NCBI RefSeq assembly: GCF_034190915.1
Contig: NW_026947491.1
Location: 26,786,101 to 26,850,100, forward strand
Length of the DNA: 64,000 bases
Source: Cavia porcellus
Taxonomy: Eukaryota > Chordata > Mammalia > Rodentia > Caviidae
Direction: 5' to 3'
In this document: in pieces, positions 45,823 through 56,289 of the stretch
Position numbering within the stretch: the stretch's first letter is position 1
Layout of the letters: each line of letters begins with the position of its first letter
The notes under the pieces: model-generated
Seen by the model: only the letters and a program-made list of their open reading frames with translations
Told to the model about the DNA's origin: nothing
The model's database searches: none
Made by a program: the position numbers and the translations under genes

Positions 45823-45926
45823 GGGGCTGGGGATTTAGCTCAGCGGCATAAGTGCCTGCCTTGCAAGCAGGCAGTCGTAAGTTCGATCCCCAGTACCGAT
45901 AAAAAGGAAAAAGACCAAAAAAAAAA
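45823..45926 (+). mobile_element. ID SINE, young, in the retrovirus
   Basis: Full-length copy flanked by AAATCAACTCCCT on both sides. Confidence 0.9.
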
Positions 45927-46419
45927 ATCAACTCCCTCGATGGGTCTGACTCCATGGTACAGCCAAACAACATACACTGGCACCCAGAGAGGCCAGTTAG
46001 CCTTCTCTGGAAAGACACAAGCACCCCCCCACACTCCCTCCCCGCCCCATTGATTATATCCCTTCCATTCCATTGTCCATTGTCTAGTATGAAGATCTTT
46101 CTGAAGGACCCTTTCTAGCTTCTTTTACCTGAATTGTTTTGCTGCTTTTGTAGTTCCATCCTTAGTAGGATTTTAAATTGTTAATAGTACATACTGCTCA
46201 ATAAAGTCTATTATGAGGTATACATTTTGTAGGTAAAATTCCCTTTTTGTTTTGTAATTGAATTTTGAGCAAGTTTACCAACTTTTAGCCTATACAATGT
46301 ATGAGGAACATTGTTTAACAATTTGTAGAGCCTGTTTTCCGGTTAAATGGGACTGTTTGCATAAGGCAGAAGCATTTTGATGAAAGGTGGCCTGGAGGGC
46401 AGGAGCCTGATGAACAGGA

Positions 46420-46690
46420 TCTGAGGGAACGACAGTTCACGGCAGAGGAAGACAGCAAAAGTACCAAGCGCAAAGAAAAGGGAGCATAAGCCTCCTTTCC
46501 TCCTCCACATTGCAAGCAGGTTGTCCCCGCCCCCAAAGGGTGGGTGCAGGATGCACACCATTCCCCTGCCTTCCTCTTGCACAGGATAAGGATGTTTACA
46601 AACTGAGGCCCCCCAGCCCCGCCCCCAGTCACTCAGCAAAGCTTCTGAACTTTAGGTTGACACAATGTATCGACCACTCTAATCCACCAT
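46420..46690 (+). repeat. Dispersed rodent repeat (URR1-like), partial copy 4
   Basis: CTTGCACAGGATAAGGATG and AGGTTGACACAATGTATCG match the 3' half of copy 1 at 21.1-21.5 kb. It lies inside the degenerate retrovirus. Confidence 0.5.
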
Positions 46691-47960
46691 TGTCAATTTG
46701 CAACCAGACACATTGCTTTAAACCAGTTTCCAGCTATGGCAACATGGACATGCTCATTTCTAACAATGCAACCTGAACATTTTAACCCAGATTTAACAAT
46801 CCTTAAGGACCAGTATTATGCCTAGCAACATTTTTACACTAGAACCATGACATTTCATCCTTGCAGCTGAAACAAACACGGTTTCTACATCTCCCTTGTC
46901 TGGGCCAAGCTCCTGGTTCCGCGGAGCTCTTTGCTCCTGAGAGGCGCAGACAGCAACAGTTTCTGTTAAAGAATCCTTTAAAAGTCTGCAGAGGTCCAGA
47001 AAAATTTGGGCTGCTTTGTTTTTCTCCTAGCCTTGTTCTAAGCTGCTTTCCCATTTCCTCTCAAGCATGTAAATTGATAATTCCACCTTCTGGAAACAAA
47101 CTCAAGAAATTTAGCAAGTTGTATAGTGTCAATATATTGAAAACTAAAAATTGATATAGGAAGACAAAAAAAGACCTAAACAATTACATTGATCATGAAT
47201 TTGAAGCAAGTACCCCTGACGTAAACAACTTTAAAAAACAGAGTTTGAGAATTTACATTATCAGAATATCAAGACTTACTACAAAGCCATAGTCATACAG
47301 TCTTATACTGGAATCAGCCTGTTACCAGCTCCTGAAAGCCAAATGTTGAATTTTTAGAATTTTCCACATTAGTTGTCATATTGGTTATTTAAAATTGTCT
47401 TTTGTGAGGGTATTTGTAAACAAAAATCAGCAAAGCACAAATCAGGACCACACTACCCCCCAACCACTAGAAGTCTGTTGTGCCAAGCAGGGCTGTGACA
47501 TCTCAGAGGAGCTGCCCCAGCTGTGGAACCCCTGCTGCTTGCAGGGTGGCGGCAGACCCCCTGGAAGTTTCCAGAACAGGCAGACCTTCTACACCAGTTC
47601 TGAATCTACACAGAGTGGCCCAGTGGTATCATCATCTTTGACAGATAGTTGACGGTCTTGTTGAAGGGACATATAGTGGTTGTGTGGCCCCTTCAGGTGC
47701 AGCAGAGCAGATTTTGGCAAAATACTCCTCACCCCTGCAGCTGGAACAAGGAACTCTATTTCTCCCTTGTGTTCTTTACTTCTTCTAGCCCTATTTTTCT
47801 CTTTGGCTTCTCTTAAGCCTATCTTTGGCTCTAGTGAACCTGTTTTTTGCCTCAAGTTTAACACATGATGCTGTCAATATCAACTCACTCCAGTGATGAA
47901 TACTGACCAGTTGCACACACAGTGAGAAGTGACCGCTCACCCACTATTTTTTCTTCTCTT

Positions 47961-47981
47961 GGTCTGAGTTCAGGTGTTACT
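47961..47981 (-). other. Possible degenerate primer-binding site
   Basis: Just inside the 5' LTR, the minus strand reads ACACCTGAACTCAGACC. The CCTGAAC core and trailing GACC recall the lysine-tRNA type of primer-binding site, but the first bases do not match. This is suggestive only. Confidence 0.35.
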
Positions 47982-48152
47982 TGCCACAACCCAGTGCAGC
48001 TCTAGATGTTCCCGGGGGAGGAAGGAGGGTGAGAGGATGGGAAAATAAAGAAATGAAAGCTGGAGTCAGGTGGAGCCCTCTCTCCTGATCTGAGAAAGGG
48101 GCTGCCCAACCACTGTAGCACATTTATTTATAAACTCAGGAAGATGATGTCA

Positions 48153-48203
<51 letters not shown>

Positions 48204-48370
48204 CCCACCCAATCTAGCAACTTGTTTGCCTAACTGGCCTGGGCCTTTGCCTTCTTGGAGCTGGAAAAGCTTGTTAAGTGGCTTGATTTGGGCTCTGTGT
48301 TTTCAGGGCTGGCCTTGCTTTGGCCCCACAGAGTGACTACTCTTCAGCTTTAACTGCTCCCTCCCAGCCA
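47982..48370 (-). repeat. 5' LTR of the minus-strand retrovirus
   Basis: On the minus strand it starts TGGCTGGGAGGGAGC and ends GGGTTGTGGCA, with a TATA-like TTTATAAATAAATG. It is longer than its partner because a (CA)n run of about 44 bases has expanded inside it (48157-48200). Clear divergence from the 3' LTR points to an old insertion. Confidence 0.75.
48157..48200 (+). repeat. (CA)n microsatellite inside an LTR
   Basis: An uninterrupted CA run of about 44 bases, the longest dinucleotide tract of this type in the window. It lies within the 5' LTR of the retrovirus. Confidence 0.9.
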
Positions 48371-50459
48371 TGAGGTCCCAGGGAAGGTGGGCTAGAAATC
48401 AAAGCCGAGACACCAACCAAAAACACAAGACACTCCCTCAAATGGTGTAGTGTGGGGTGCTGCAAACCAAGAGGCTCGTGGTACCCTTTCATCTACCTCC
48501 CTCTGCATATCACGGCGGAGCTATGGTGCCCCCTGCCTAGCCCAGCTCACAGCACTCAAGTACTTCCTGCCATTCTCAGTCATGCAACCCTGAGCCACTC
48601 TGCTTCTCACAAATTAATGAAACCCAGGTTTGGCCCTGGGTCAAGGCCTTTGTTCCGGTTAGCCACTGATCTGACTGAACTTAGGTTGGGGCCCTCTTGG
48701 CTCTCCACATCTCACCTACGTCTCTGTCTCTGTATTCCTGCCATGGGTTGCACTGGAAGTGGTAGCTTGGAATTGACTTCCTAGAATTTCAGTAACTTTT
48801 CCCTGGGATTACAAATATAACTTCCTGGGCCACGATGTGGTCTGAATGGGCTTCCTATATTGTGGGATGATTAAATGAAGCTAATTAATATATTATCACC
48901 TCTCATTTTTTTGTGTTGAGAATGTTTAAAATATATTCTTTTAGCAATTTTGAAATAGCTATACAATACCATATAATTAACTATGGCTGTGGAACCTATA
49001 AAAAATTATACTCAAATTTTTGAGCAACTCAAAAATTAACTCAGAGACCACTTGCCAAGATTCATCTTTTTTTATTTCCTCAAATAACAGTAAAAAGCAA
49101 TTTGAGGCCTTTTCATAAGCCAGTGGCAGCCATGCAGAATCGGGAGAGAAGCCAAACACCTCCCCGTAAGCCAGGGACAGCCACCATGGGGAATGGGAAG
49201 AGAAACGGAAGAGAATCAAGAAGCCAAACTATGCCTTCTCATAAGCCAGCTGGCACACAGCTGGGAGACAAGAGCAACACCACCACCACCCCTCAGCAAC
49301 AACTGGCTGATTCAGAGGAAGTCAGGCTGAGATGCAAGCAACTGAAGTCAAAAAAACCAAACAATGCTTGTACTGTTTGATTGACTTCACAGGGCTGAAG
49401 CTGGTAGTCTGGGCATCTATTTGTAGGATAACAATGTGCATTATAGCAACTGTGGGGGACTTCCTTCTGTCTTGTTTTTGAAATCCAATCTTTTGTTTCA
49501 TTTTTTTTGTTTTGTTCTATTCCTGTATCTGGTAATTTGAACAACTACTTTGAAGACAACAATATGCAATAGAAAAATCACTGTTAAATTCTTATCATCC
49601 TGTTTTAAAAACCTGTATCACTATTTTTTGTTGTTGCTGTCGTTCATTTGCTTTTGTTATTGTTGTTGTTTGCCCTTGTTTGCTTTATTGATTTTTCTGG
49701 CTTTTCCCTTTTTAAGCCATCTGATACTAGTGTGTTGTGAAGGTCAGTCATCAAGCCAGGTGAAGCTGCTCTGTCCAAGCAGCGGCAAGTCCGGGGGAAG
49801 ACAGCCTCTGAGGTCGCCTCCCAGCTGGGCGGTACTGTTTCCAGATAGAGGAAACCCCCAAAGCTCAAGCAGACAATGCTAAGGTTACAGGGTTTTACCC
49901 AGGACCAAGCTGAAGCACAATGACCACATAGGCAAAGATGAGTAAGTACCAGCGAAAACTCTGCCTAACCCAGGGTCAGGAAGGTTAAACGCTTTACACT
50001 TTCCCCGTAACCTGGGGGCCTTTGGTCCATTTTGAGATAATATTTACAGATGGCAGGAAACCTAGGTCCAAATTAATTCTCTCTGCAGCTAAATCTTCTG
50101 TGCAGATTTAAGCATCTGCTCCAGGTCAGTTTCTAGGTCATGGGCATCTGCTGCTCCGGTTCTAATCACGGAATCCTGATTTCTGATTCTGGCCCTCTTT
50201 CATTAGCAGTAAAGGCAGAAGAAGGGTGGGCTCTGTTAACCGCTCACACTCACTTTCTCTGTAAGCAGAGAGCTGGAGGGGTCAGCAACAAGACGTCAGT
50301 GGACAGCTGGCCCTGCCACCGGCTGCTGCCCCTGACAGTGCAGTCCTTTCCGTCTGGTGCTTTTCATTTTCAGAACCATCACCAAGATAGTTCATTTGAC
50401 TTTACCTCTCAGATCACTGTGACCAGGAATCATCTTCTCTAGATCTCCAGAGACTTTAC
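48371..50459. other. Intergenic right of the retrovirus
   Basis: AT-rich apart from the decayed tandem repeat at 49114 and a TTG-rich run at 49620-49690. No gene supported. Confidence 0.45.
49114..49260. repeat. Short imperfect tandem repeat
   Basis: The word CATAAGCCAG (or CGTAAGCCAG) recurs at 49114, 49165 and 49240. GGCAGCCA or GACAGCCA and GAAGCCAAAC follow in the first two units. Unit lengths are about 51 and 75 bases, so it is a decayed minisatellite-like array. Confidence 0.5.
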
Positions 50460-50582
50460 ATAAAGAGGTGGCGTAGTGCCTTTGGTAGGCCCAGCTACTT
50501 GGGAGGCTAAGACAGGAAGGTTGCCTAAGGCCAGGAATTTGAGGTCAACAATGCATTAAGACCCTGTGTCCAAAAAAGACCC
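50460..50582 (+). mobile_element. B1-type SINE, diverged
   Basis: GAGGTGGCGTAGTGCC, CTACTTGGGAGGCTAAGAC and AAGACCCTGTGTCCAAAA. Confidence 0.65.
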
Positions 50583-51067
50583 AGGGTGAGGGAGATGGCT
50601 GATGAAGGAGGGTGTTAGTATGAGGCTCTTTTCAAAATGGAAAAAGTCACTAGCAAAAAACATTTGCAGGGCTAGCAGTTCTTGTTCATCTAACAACATA
50701 AACTGTCCTTTATCCTCTAATTTTCCAAAAGCGGATTCCTCAACTTTCTCTCCTTGGAGCTACATAGCAGAACCTTCCAAAGAGTTAACCTCATTTCCCT
50801 GCCATATCTCATCAGTGCAGATAAGATGGGGGACCGAGCTCCGATCTCTGACCTCTGTCTTCTGACTCCCCTGTCTGCTGGCCTGGAAGCTGCTTATGGA
50901 ACAGCACAATGTAGGTCACCATCAAAAATGCACAGGCCGTGGACCCCGAGCTCCGGGACACCAAGACCCAGGCTGACACCAAAGCAAGGAGTGTTGGGAG
51001 TGCTGGAGTCACAAATGATTGATTGCTTTTTGCTGTTGCTGTCTAAATAAATTTGTTACATTATTTT

Positions 51068-51345
51068 TAAGTGAGTCCTCCATATCCATCAATTCTATAT
51101 TTGTGGATTCAACCAGCCCCAGATTGCAAATATTTTGGGGGAAAAATGGTGACTGCACTGAGATATGTACAGACCTTTTCTTCTCGTCAGTAGTCACTAA
51201 ACATTGTAGTATGATAGCTATTCACACTTGGTTGTTTTAGGTATGATAAGTAATCTAAAGATGACTTAAATATACTCAAAGTGTAGGAGTACACATAGGT
51301 TACATGCAAGAGATATACCATTTATATAAGAACTTGCACATCCTT
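51068..51345. repeat. Tigger/MER2-like DNA transposon fossil
   Basis: AGTCCTCCATATCCATC, TTTGTGGATTCAACCAGCC, TAAGTAATCTAAAGATGA and ACATAGGTTACATGC form the well-known order of a Tigger/MER2-type DNA transposon end. No transposase frame is present. Confidence 0.6.
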
Positions 51346-51396
51346 GGAATATATATGTCCAATTGAATTATTAATTAGTATTGTTTGGTCTGATTG

Positions 51397-51550
51397 CTGG
51401 GTGTGGTGGCACACTCCTATAATCCCAGCACTTAAAAGGCTGAGGCAGGAGGATTGTTGCAAATTTGAGATCAGTCTGGGCTACAAAGTGAGCCCAAGGC
51501 CAGCTGAACTGCATAGTGAGACCCTGTCTCAAAAAAGACAACATCAAAAA
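51397..51550 (+). mobile_element. B1-type SINE, first of three in a row
   Basis: CTGGGTGTGGTGGCACACTCC to CCTGTCTCAAAAAAGAC. Confidence 0.83.
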
Positions 51551-51596
51551 AAGATTATTTGATCTGGTGGAAAAAAAAAAAAGGTCATGTTTGAAA

Positions 51597-51712
51597 TAGG
51601 GAGTAGTAGAGGATACCTGTAATGCCAACACTCTGGGATCCTGAGGCAGGATTACAAATTTAAGTCCAGCGTGTGCAACTTAATGAGCCTTTGTCTCAAA
51701 ATTATAAAACAA
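51597..51712 (+). mobile_element. B1-type SINE, second of three
   Basis: GGATACCTGTAATGCCAAC and TTTGTCTCAAAATTATAAAAC; more diverged than its neighbours. Confidence 0.65.
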
Positions 51713-51721
51713 AACAAAACA

Positions 51722-51835
51722 ATCCAGGCATAATGGCACATGCCTGTGATCCTATCACTTGGGAGGCTGAAGCAGGTGGGTTGCTGTGAGTTCAAGGCCA
51801 ACCTGGACTACATAGTGAGACTGTTAAAAAAAACA
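51722..51835 (+). mobile_element. B1-type SINE, third of three
   Basis: TCCAGGCATAATGGCACATGC and CTGGACTACATAGTGAGAC. Confidence 0.75.
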
Positions 51836-52444
51836 AAAACGAGGAGGAGAAGAAAAGAGAGAAGGCCATAACTCAGTATAAAGACCCCAAGCTCAATCCC
51901 CAGTATCACACAGAAAAGTCATTTGTAATGCATGAGTTCACTGTTCCCTGCATAATAAGAGAATAATATCCACTATCCAGGAAAACGCTGAGCAAACCCA
52001 TCTAATTTATACCTCATGGAACCCACCCAGGTCAGTAATCAGCAAATGAAACGTGGAGTTCCCACATGGTTGGGATGGGAGCAGCTTGCGGCTGGAGCAC
52101 TCACTCGCCTGGCCTTCTCGGAGGCCTGGGCTTGATTCTCAGCATCAGGATGATAAGCATCAGTGGCAGGCAGAGGAGGAGGAGCACCCACCAACTCAAG
52201 GGCGCAATGTCCTCATGGGGTCACGCTCTGCCTTCACATCCACACAGATCGATGCCCTCCTCTGACTTCTGTCAGCAGGAAAGAGACTGCGCATGTGATC
52301 CTGGTTTTTCTCAAACTTTCCTCCTTTTTCATGGCATACAAAGTCCATTTATCGGTATACCTGGCAGCAAAGATGACTGCAACAGGAGATAAAAACACTA
52401 ACCATAAAAGGAAAAAGTAGTACTTCAGCCTACATTAAAGTTAA

Positions 52445-52608
52445 GAACAGGTATCACGGCACACACCTGTAATCCCAGCACTCAAGAGGCTGAGGCAGGA
52501 GGGTCGATGTGAGTTTAAGGCCAGCCTAGGTTACATAAGCTAGTTCAAGGCCAGTCTGAACAACATAGCAAGACCCTGTCTCAAGATAAATAAATAAAAT
52601 AAAATTAA
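52445..52608 (+). mobile_element. B1-type SINE, full length
   Basis: CAGGTATCACGGCACACACC to CCCTGTCTCAAGATAAAT. TTAAGAACA flanks it on both sides. Confidence 0.83.
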
Positions 52609-52989
52609 GAACATCCGTTCAGAAGACACCAGTGAAGATCTAAAGGACAACCTGCAAGATGGAAAGAGACGCTCACAGAATACTCCTGCAACCGTCAACC
52701 ATCTGCCATCGTGTCATTGCCATACAATCACATGCATGTCCCTGAAGCTGGTTCTCTTGGTCCCACGCATATCAGTGACTCAATTCTGCCCCCATGACAC
52801 CTTCCTTCCTCTTTAGCACCTGCCAGGCTAGGCCAGTGGCCCACTGCCTTTTCACAAGAGAATCTTGAGCCATGCCTCTCTCAAAGCCTTTCAGGGATCT
52901 GTCTTCACACCCATTCCAGAGGCCTTCCTGGTCTCACTGACAAATCAGAGGCCTGAGGCCTGTCCTCACATCTGCTGGATCATTTCTGT

Positions 52990-53118
52990 TTTTTTTTTTT
53001 TTTTTCCCTGTTTTCTTTTCTTTTCTTTCTTTTTTTTTTTTTTTTGGTACCTGGGATCAAACTCACACCTCGCCCTTGTCAGGCAGGCACTTATGTCCCT
53101 GAGCTAAATCCCTGGCCT
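52990..53118 (-). mobile_element. ID SINE with long T tail
   Basis: Long T/C-rich tail, CCTGGGATCAAACTCACACC and CTGAGCTAAATCCCTGGCC. GATCATTTCT flanks both ends. Confidence 0.78.
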
Positions 53119-53599
53119 GCTTGATCATTTCTATTTTGCTATGCATTTTTTTAAACATGATTTAAAATATTTGAGGCTGAGAATTGTAAAAAGCCATGGG
53201 GAAAAAACAAGAACTCTTAGCCAGGGCTTGATTTTGTTGTTGTTGTTTGATTTGGTTTATTCTTCTCTATCACTGAGAGGAAGGTTAGTTACAGTCTTCC
53301 CCGAGGGCCCACGGCCTGTGAAAGACTCAGGCAGGGAGGCAAACATGGGCAGGAAGGAGGCATCATGCATGATAAGCAGGTGACAGAAGACACTTTTGGC
53401 AACTTTTCTTCCTCATGTCCCCAAAATAGCCTATTGGACTTCACAACAAACAGCCACTCCCAGACTTCCTCCATCATGCTATAGTCTCTAGAGAGATGAC
53501 TTTAAATATTTTTAAAATAAACTTTATATTTTTTTGTATTGATAACTCTACCATGGAGCTACAGTCCAAGCTTGCTTGCATATATGCATTTATTTATTT

Positions 53600-53695
53600 G
53601 TGAAAGCGCTTTATTAAGTTACCTGGCCTGGACTTGAACTTTTGATTCTTTTGCCTCAGCCTCCCAAAGGATTAGATGTACAATTGTGCACCACT
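53600..53695 (-). mobile_element. B1-type SINE fragment
   Basis: TTTTGCCTCAGCCTCCCAAAGG and GTGCACCAC in reverse. Confidence 0.55.
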
Positions 53696-54204
53696 TGTGT
53701 TAAATGTTCTCCTGAGCTGCAGCACACAGAGACGGACACAAGTTTCCTAACGCTGTTGTTTGCAGTCCTGGGGATTGAACCCCACAGCACTGCGCTGTTT
53801 CCTGTCCTTTTTATCTATTTATCTTTAAATGTTGAAACAGAGCCTCACTGAATTGCCCAAGCTGGCTACAGTACCCCTGGTTCACCCAACCTTTTATGAA
53901 TCTCTTTCCAAAGAGAGTATTTACTTCTACCATGCTTCTTATCCATGAATCATGCACCGGTAGTACTGTAGTGTTATGTAATTATAAAATAAGCAAAAGT
54001 GGTAAATAATGAGAAAGCAAAAGGAAACGAGCCCTGACTTTGCTGCGTGCACCTGAGCGGCTGGATGCTGCATAGTACTCTGGAAAACACTGCTTTGGAG
54101 ACTGTGGTACCCAGCTGCGTTCACAGCCCAAGCGGTAGGAGGAGCAAGGTCTGCTGCCCTCTGGCGGTAAACCTATGACACCACCCTAACCTTCAACCAT
54201 TGGA

Positions 54205-54320
54205 CTAAGCTGGGCCCTGTGGCCCACCCCAGGGACCCAGCCTCTCCAGGACGCTGAGGCGAAAGAATCGCAAGTTCCAGCCTAGCCTTGGTGATTTGAC
54301 TCTGTCTGAAATTTAACCAA
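54205..54320 (+). mobile_element. B1-type SINE, diverged
   Basis: TAAGCTGGGCCCTGTGGCCC and AGTTCCAGCCTAGCCTTGG. Confidence 0.58.
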
Positions 54321-54325
54321 TAAAA

Positions 54326-54406
54326 AGGGTGATGGATGTAGCCCAGAGGTAGAACATCTTCCTGGCAAGCACAGGCCTTGAGTTCAGTCCCCTGTATTGC
54401 AAAAAT
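54326..54406 (+). mobile_element. ID-like SINE, older
   Basis: GATGTAGCCCAGAGGTAG and CCTTGAGTTCAGTCCCC. Confidence 0.6.
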
Positions 54407-54554
54407 AGAAACACTAACAACATCCAGGCTGTTTAAGGGTTTAGAATTGTGGTCCCAGTATCTGCAACATTCAAGAATGCATTCCACAGGCAATCATCTG
54501 GGGATGTGGCGACTGGGGGAAATGAGTGTGCGTACTTTCTCCTCTGCAATTTTG

Positions 54555-54624
54555 TGTGTGTGTGGCACTGGCTATTAAACCCAGGGCCTTAGTGCATGCG
54601 ACCACTGAGCTACATTTTCATCCT
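54555..54624 (-). mobile_element. ID-like SINE, degraded
   Basis: GGCTATTAAACCCAGGGCC and CCACTGAGCTACATTTTC in reverse, with a GT run at its left. Confidence 0.5.
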
Positions 54625-54799
54625 CTCCTTGGTGATAATTTAACTACTGGCTCTTAGTTCTTAGTAAAGATTAAACCTATCCCAGTCAAAGGGCAATAGA
54701 AGCAGATTCTCCAGGCCTTCTCTGTAACGTGTTTTGAGGGCATGTCATTCGTTTGAATGGTGGTTTGTGGAGCATGGATCAAGCAATGCCTCAGTCCGT

Positions 54800-54918
54800 T
54801 TTTTTTTATTTTTTATTTTTTTGTTTGTTTTTTTCCTTTTTATCTGTACTGGGGATCGAACTCACTACTGCCTGCTTGCAAGGCAGGCACTTATGCCACT
54901 GAGCTAAATCTCCAGCCC
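54800..54918 (-). mobile_element. ID SINE, young
   Basis: Full-length reverse copy with a T-rich tail; CCTCAGTCCGTTTT is repeated on both sides. Confidence 0.9.
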
Positions 54919-54989
54919 CCCTCAGTCCGTTTTAATTCTATAGCATCAGGTCGGTAGCCACACTGACAATCTTCAGCTGAAAAGACTGA

Positions 54990-55560
54990 GCAGGGTGGGG
55001 GGAGGGGCAGGAGGGCGTGGGCACTGCAGTCCAGGCCCCTGAGCTGCGTGCGGCCAGCTCCCCCTGCTGGACAGTCACACGGTGACACGGTGACTTGCCG
55101 TGAGCAGCTGCAGGGTGAGGCCGCTCCTCCCGAGCACTCTCCTCGGAGCTGTTCTCGCCCGATGGAAACGCCACGTCCTGGCCAAGCGCTGGGATTGAGA
55201 TGATGGCAGCCCCAGCGCAGGTCCAGCCTGCGCGGCTCTGCAAGCCCGGTCTCGAACGGAAACACGGCCAGAGCGGGGGAGACCCGGCGGAAACACAAAC
55301 TGCCGCCGCGGAGAGGCTGGGGCCCGGGTCCAGAGCGGCAGGGCAGGCTCGGACAGGCTCAGGCAGGCAGAGCGCGCTGCTGGGGAGACAGCGCGGACTG
55401 TGGCCACAGCGCAAACAGCTATCCAGTTACCCGAGGACTCTGGGAGGCTGAGACAGGAAACTGTGAGGACCTCAAGGCTATAGAATATGGCAAGGTTCCT
55501 GGGCGGGTCCAGGTCACGGGTCTCAGCGCACCCCCCAGCAGCAGATCATCCGCGGTCTGG
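54990..55560. promoter_or_regulatory. GC-rich block, possible weak CpG island
   Basis: A 0.5-kb segment with raised GC and many CpGs, distinct from its surroundings. It has open frames on both strands without recognisable similarity. It lies about 2.7 kb beyond the SINHCAF 3' end. It could be a promoter of an unannotated transcript or an old GC-rich retrocopy; nothing in the sequence decides this. Confidence 0.35.
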
Positions 55561-55975
55561 CCTCCGCGCTCCATCTGCATAACTTCCCGCAGGGGCTCGA
55601 GGGCTGCAGAAGGGTCACTTCACAGGACCACAGCTCCTTAGAGCATGGAGCCAGGCTCCTGCGCTGCATTCACGCAGCGCTCACCAAGACTGCGGTGTCT
55701 GGGACCACCTCCCACTGGGGCGGTGGGGGGCGGACAAGAAACTGCCAAGGCCGGGGAGCAGGAAAACTGAGACTGGGATTGGCTCCTACTCCTGCCGTGT
55801 GTTCTCTAGGACGAATGTGCTCACGGGCCAGACGTAGGCTCCACCCCTCCCCTCTCCACTGGGCAATGGGAACAGAGAGAATTCATCAAAAATACACGTC
55901 ATATGCAATTAGATGGCGTCAAAGGACTGTTGAACAACCTCCACACAAAATTTGAAAGTAAGCCTGTTTGGTCTG

Positions 55976-56095
55976 AAGCGAGGTATGGTGGTGCATGCCT
56001 GCAATCCAGAGGCTGAGGCAAGAAGATCCCCTTTAATTTGAGGCCAGCCTGGACCATCTAGTGAGACCCTGTCTCAGAAATAACAAAAAATAGAA
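55976..56095 (+). mobile_element. B1-type SINE
   Basis: GCGAGGTATGGTGGTGCATGC and GAGACCCTGTCTCAGAAAT. Confidence 0.73.
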
Positions 56096-56187
56096 GTCTC
56101 ACAGTGTCACTGCTCGGGACCGTTCAATCACAGAAGAAAAATGTATTTTAAAATGTACAGCTGTGGCATCACTGTCTTCCATGTGTA

Positions 56188-56285
56188 TTTTTTGACACAA
56201 GGTCTAAATTGTACAGGCTGGGCTCTAATTCAAAATTCTTCTGCTTCAGCCTCCCGTAGTGCTGTGGTTGTAAGTATGCATAGCT
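56188..56285 (-). mobile_element. B1-type SINE, diverged
   Basis: TTTTTGACACAAGGTCTAA and TGCTTCAGCCTCCCGTAG in reverse. Confidence 0.6.
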
Positions 56286-56289
56286 TTTT

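Larger units (their letters stand above)
44495..47960 (-). other. Retroviral interior, non-coding
   Basis: About 3.5 kb of AT-rich sequence between the LTRs. It is interrupted by ID SINEs (45187-45273, 45534-45627, 45823-45926) and by a fragment of the GTTACTTTTC-type dispersed repeat near 46420-46690. Frames are short and broken, and no retroviral enzyme motif is visible. Confidence 0.55.
44159..48370 (-). mobile_element. Degenerate endogenous retrovirus with two LTRs
   Basis: Two similar minus-strand LTRs bracket 3.5 kb of internal DNA. The internal edge of the 3' LTR carries a polypurine tract, and the internal edge of the 5' LTR has a weak primer-binding-site-like word. LTR ends are TG...CA in minus orientation. 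The beginning (TGTTG) and the polypurine tract are reminiscent of class II (ERVK/IAP-like) elements. The interior contains no intact gag, pol or env frame and is interrupted by three ID SINEs and a piece of an older dispersed repeat, so it is a broken, non-coding fossil. Class assignment is tentative. Confidence 0.7.

Noticed and set aside
44495..47960. Functional retroviral genes inside the provirus
   Set aside because: Only short broken frames are present and no enzyme motif is visible.
54891..55414. Frames of 110-158 codons near 55 kb
   Set aside because: They run from a GC-rich block into an ID SINE and resemble no protein.
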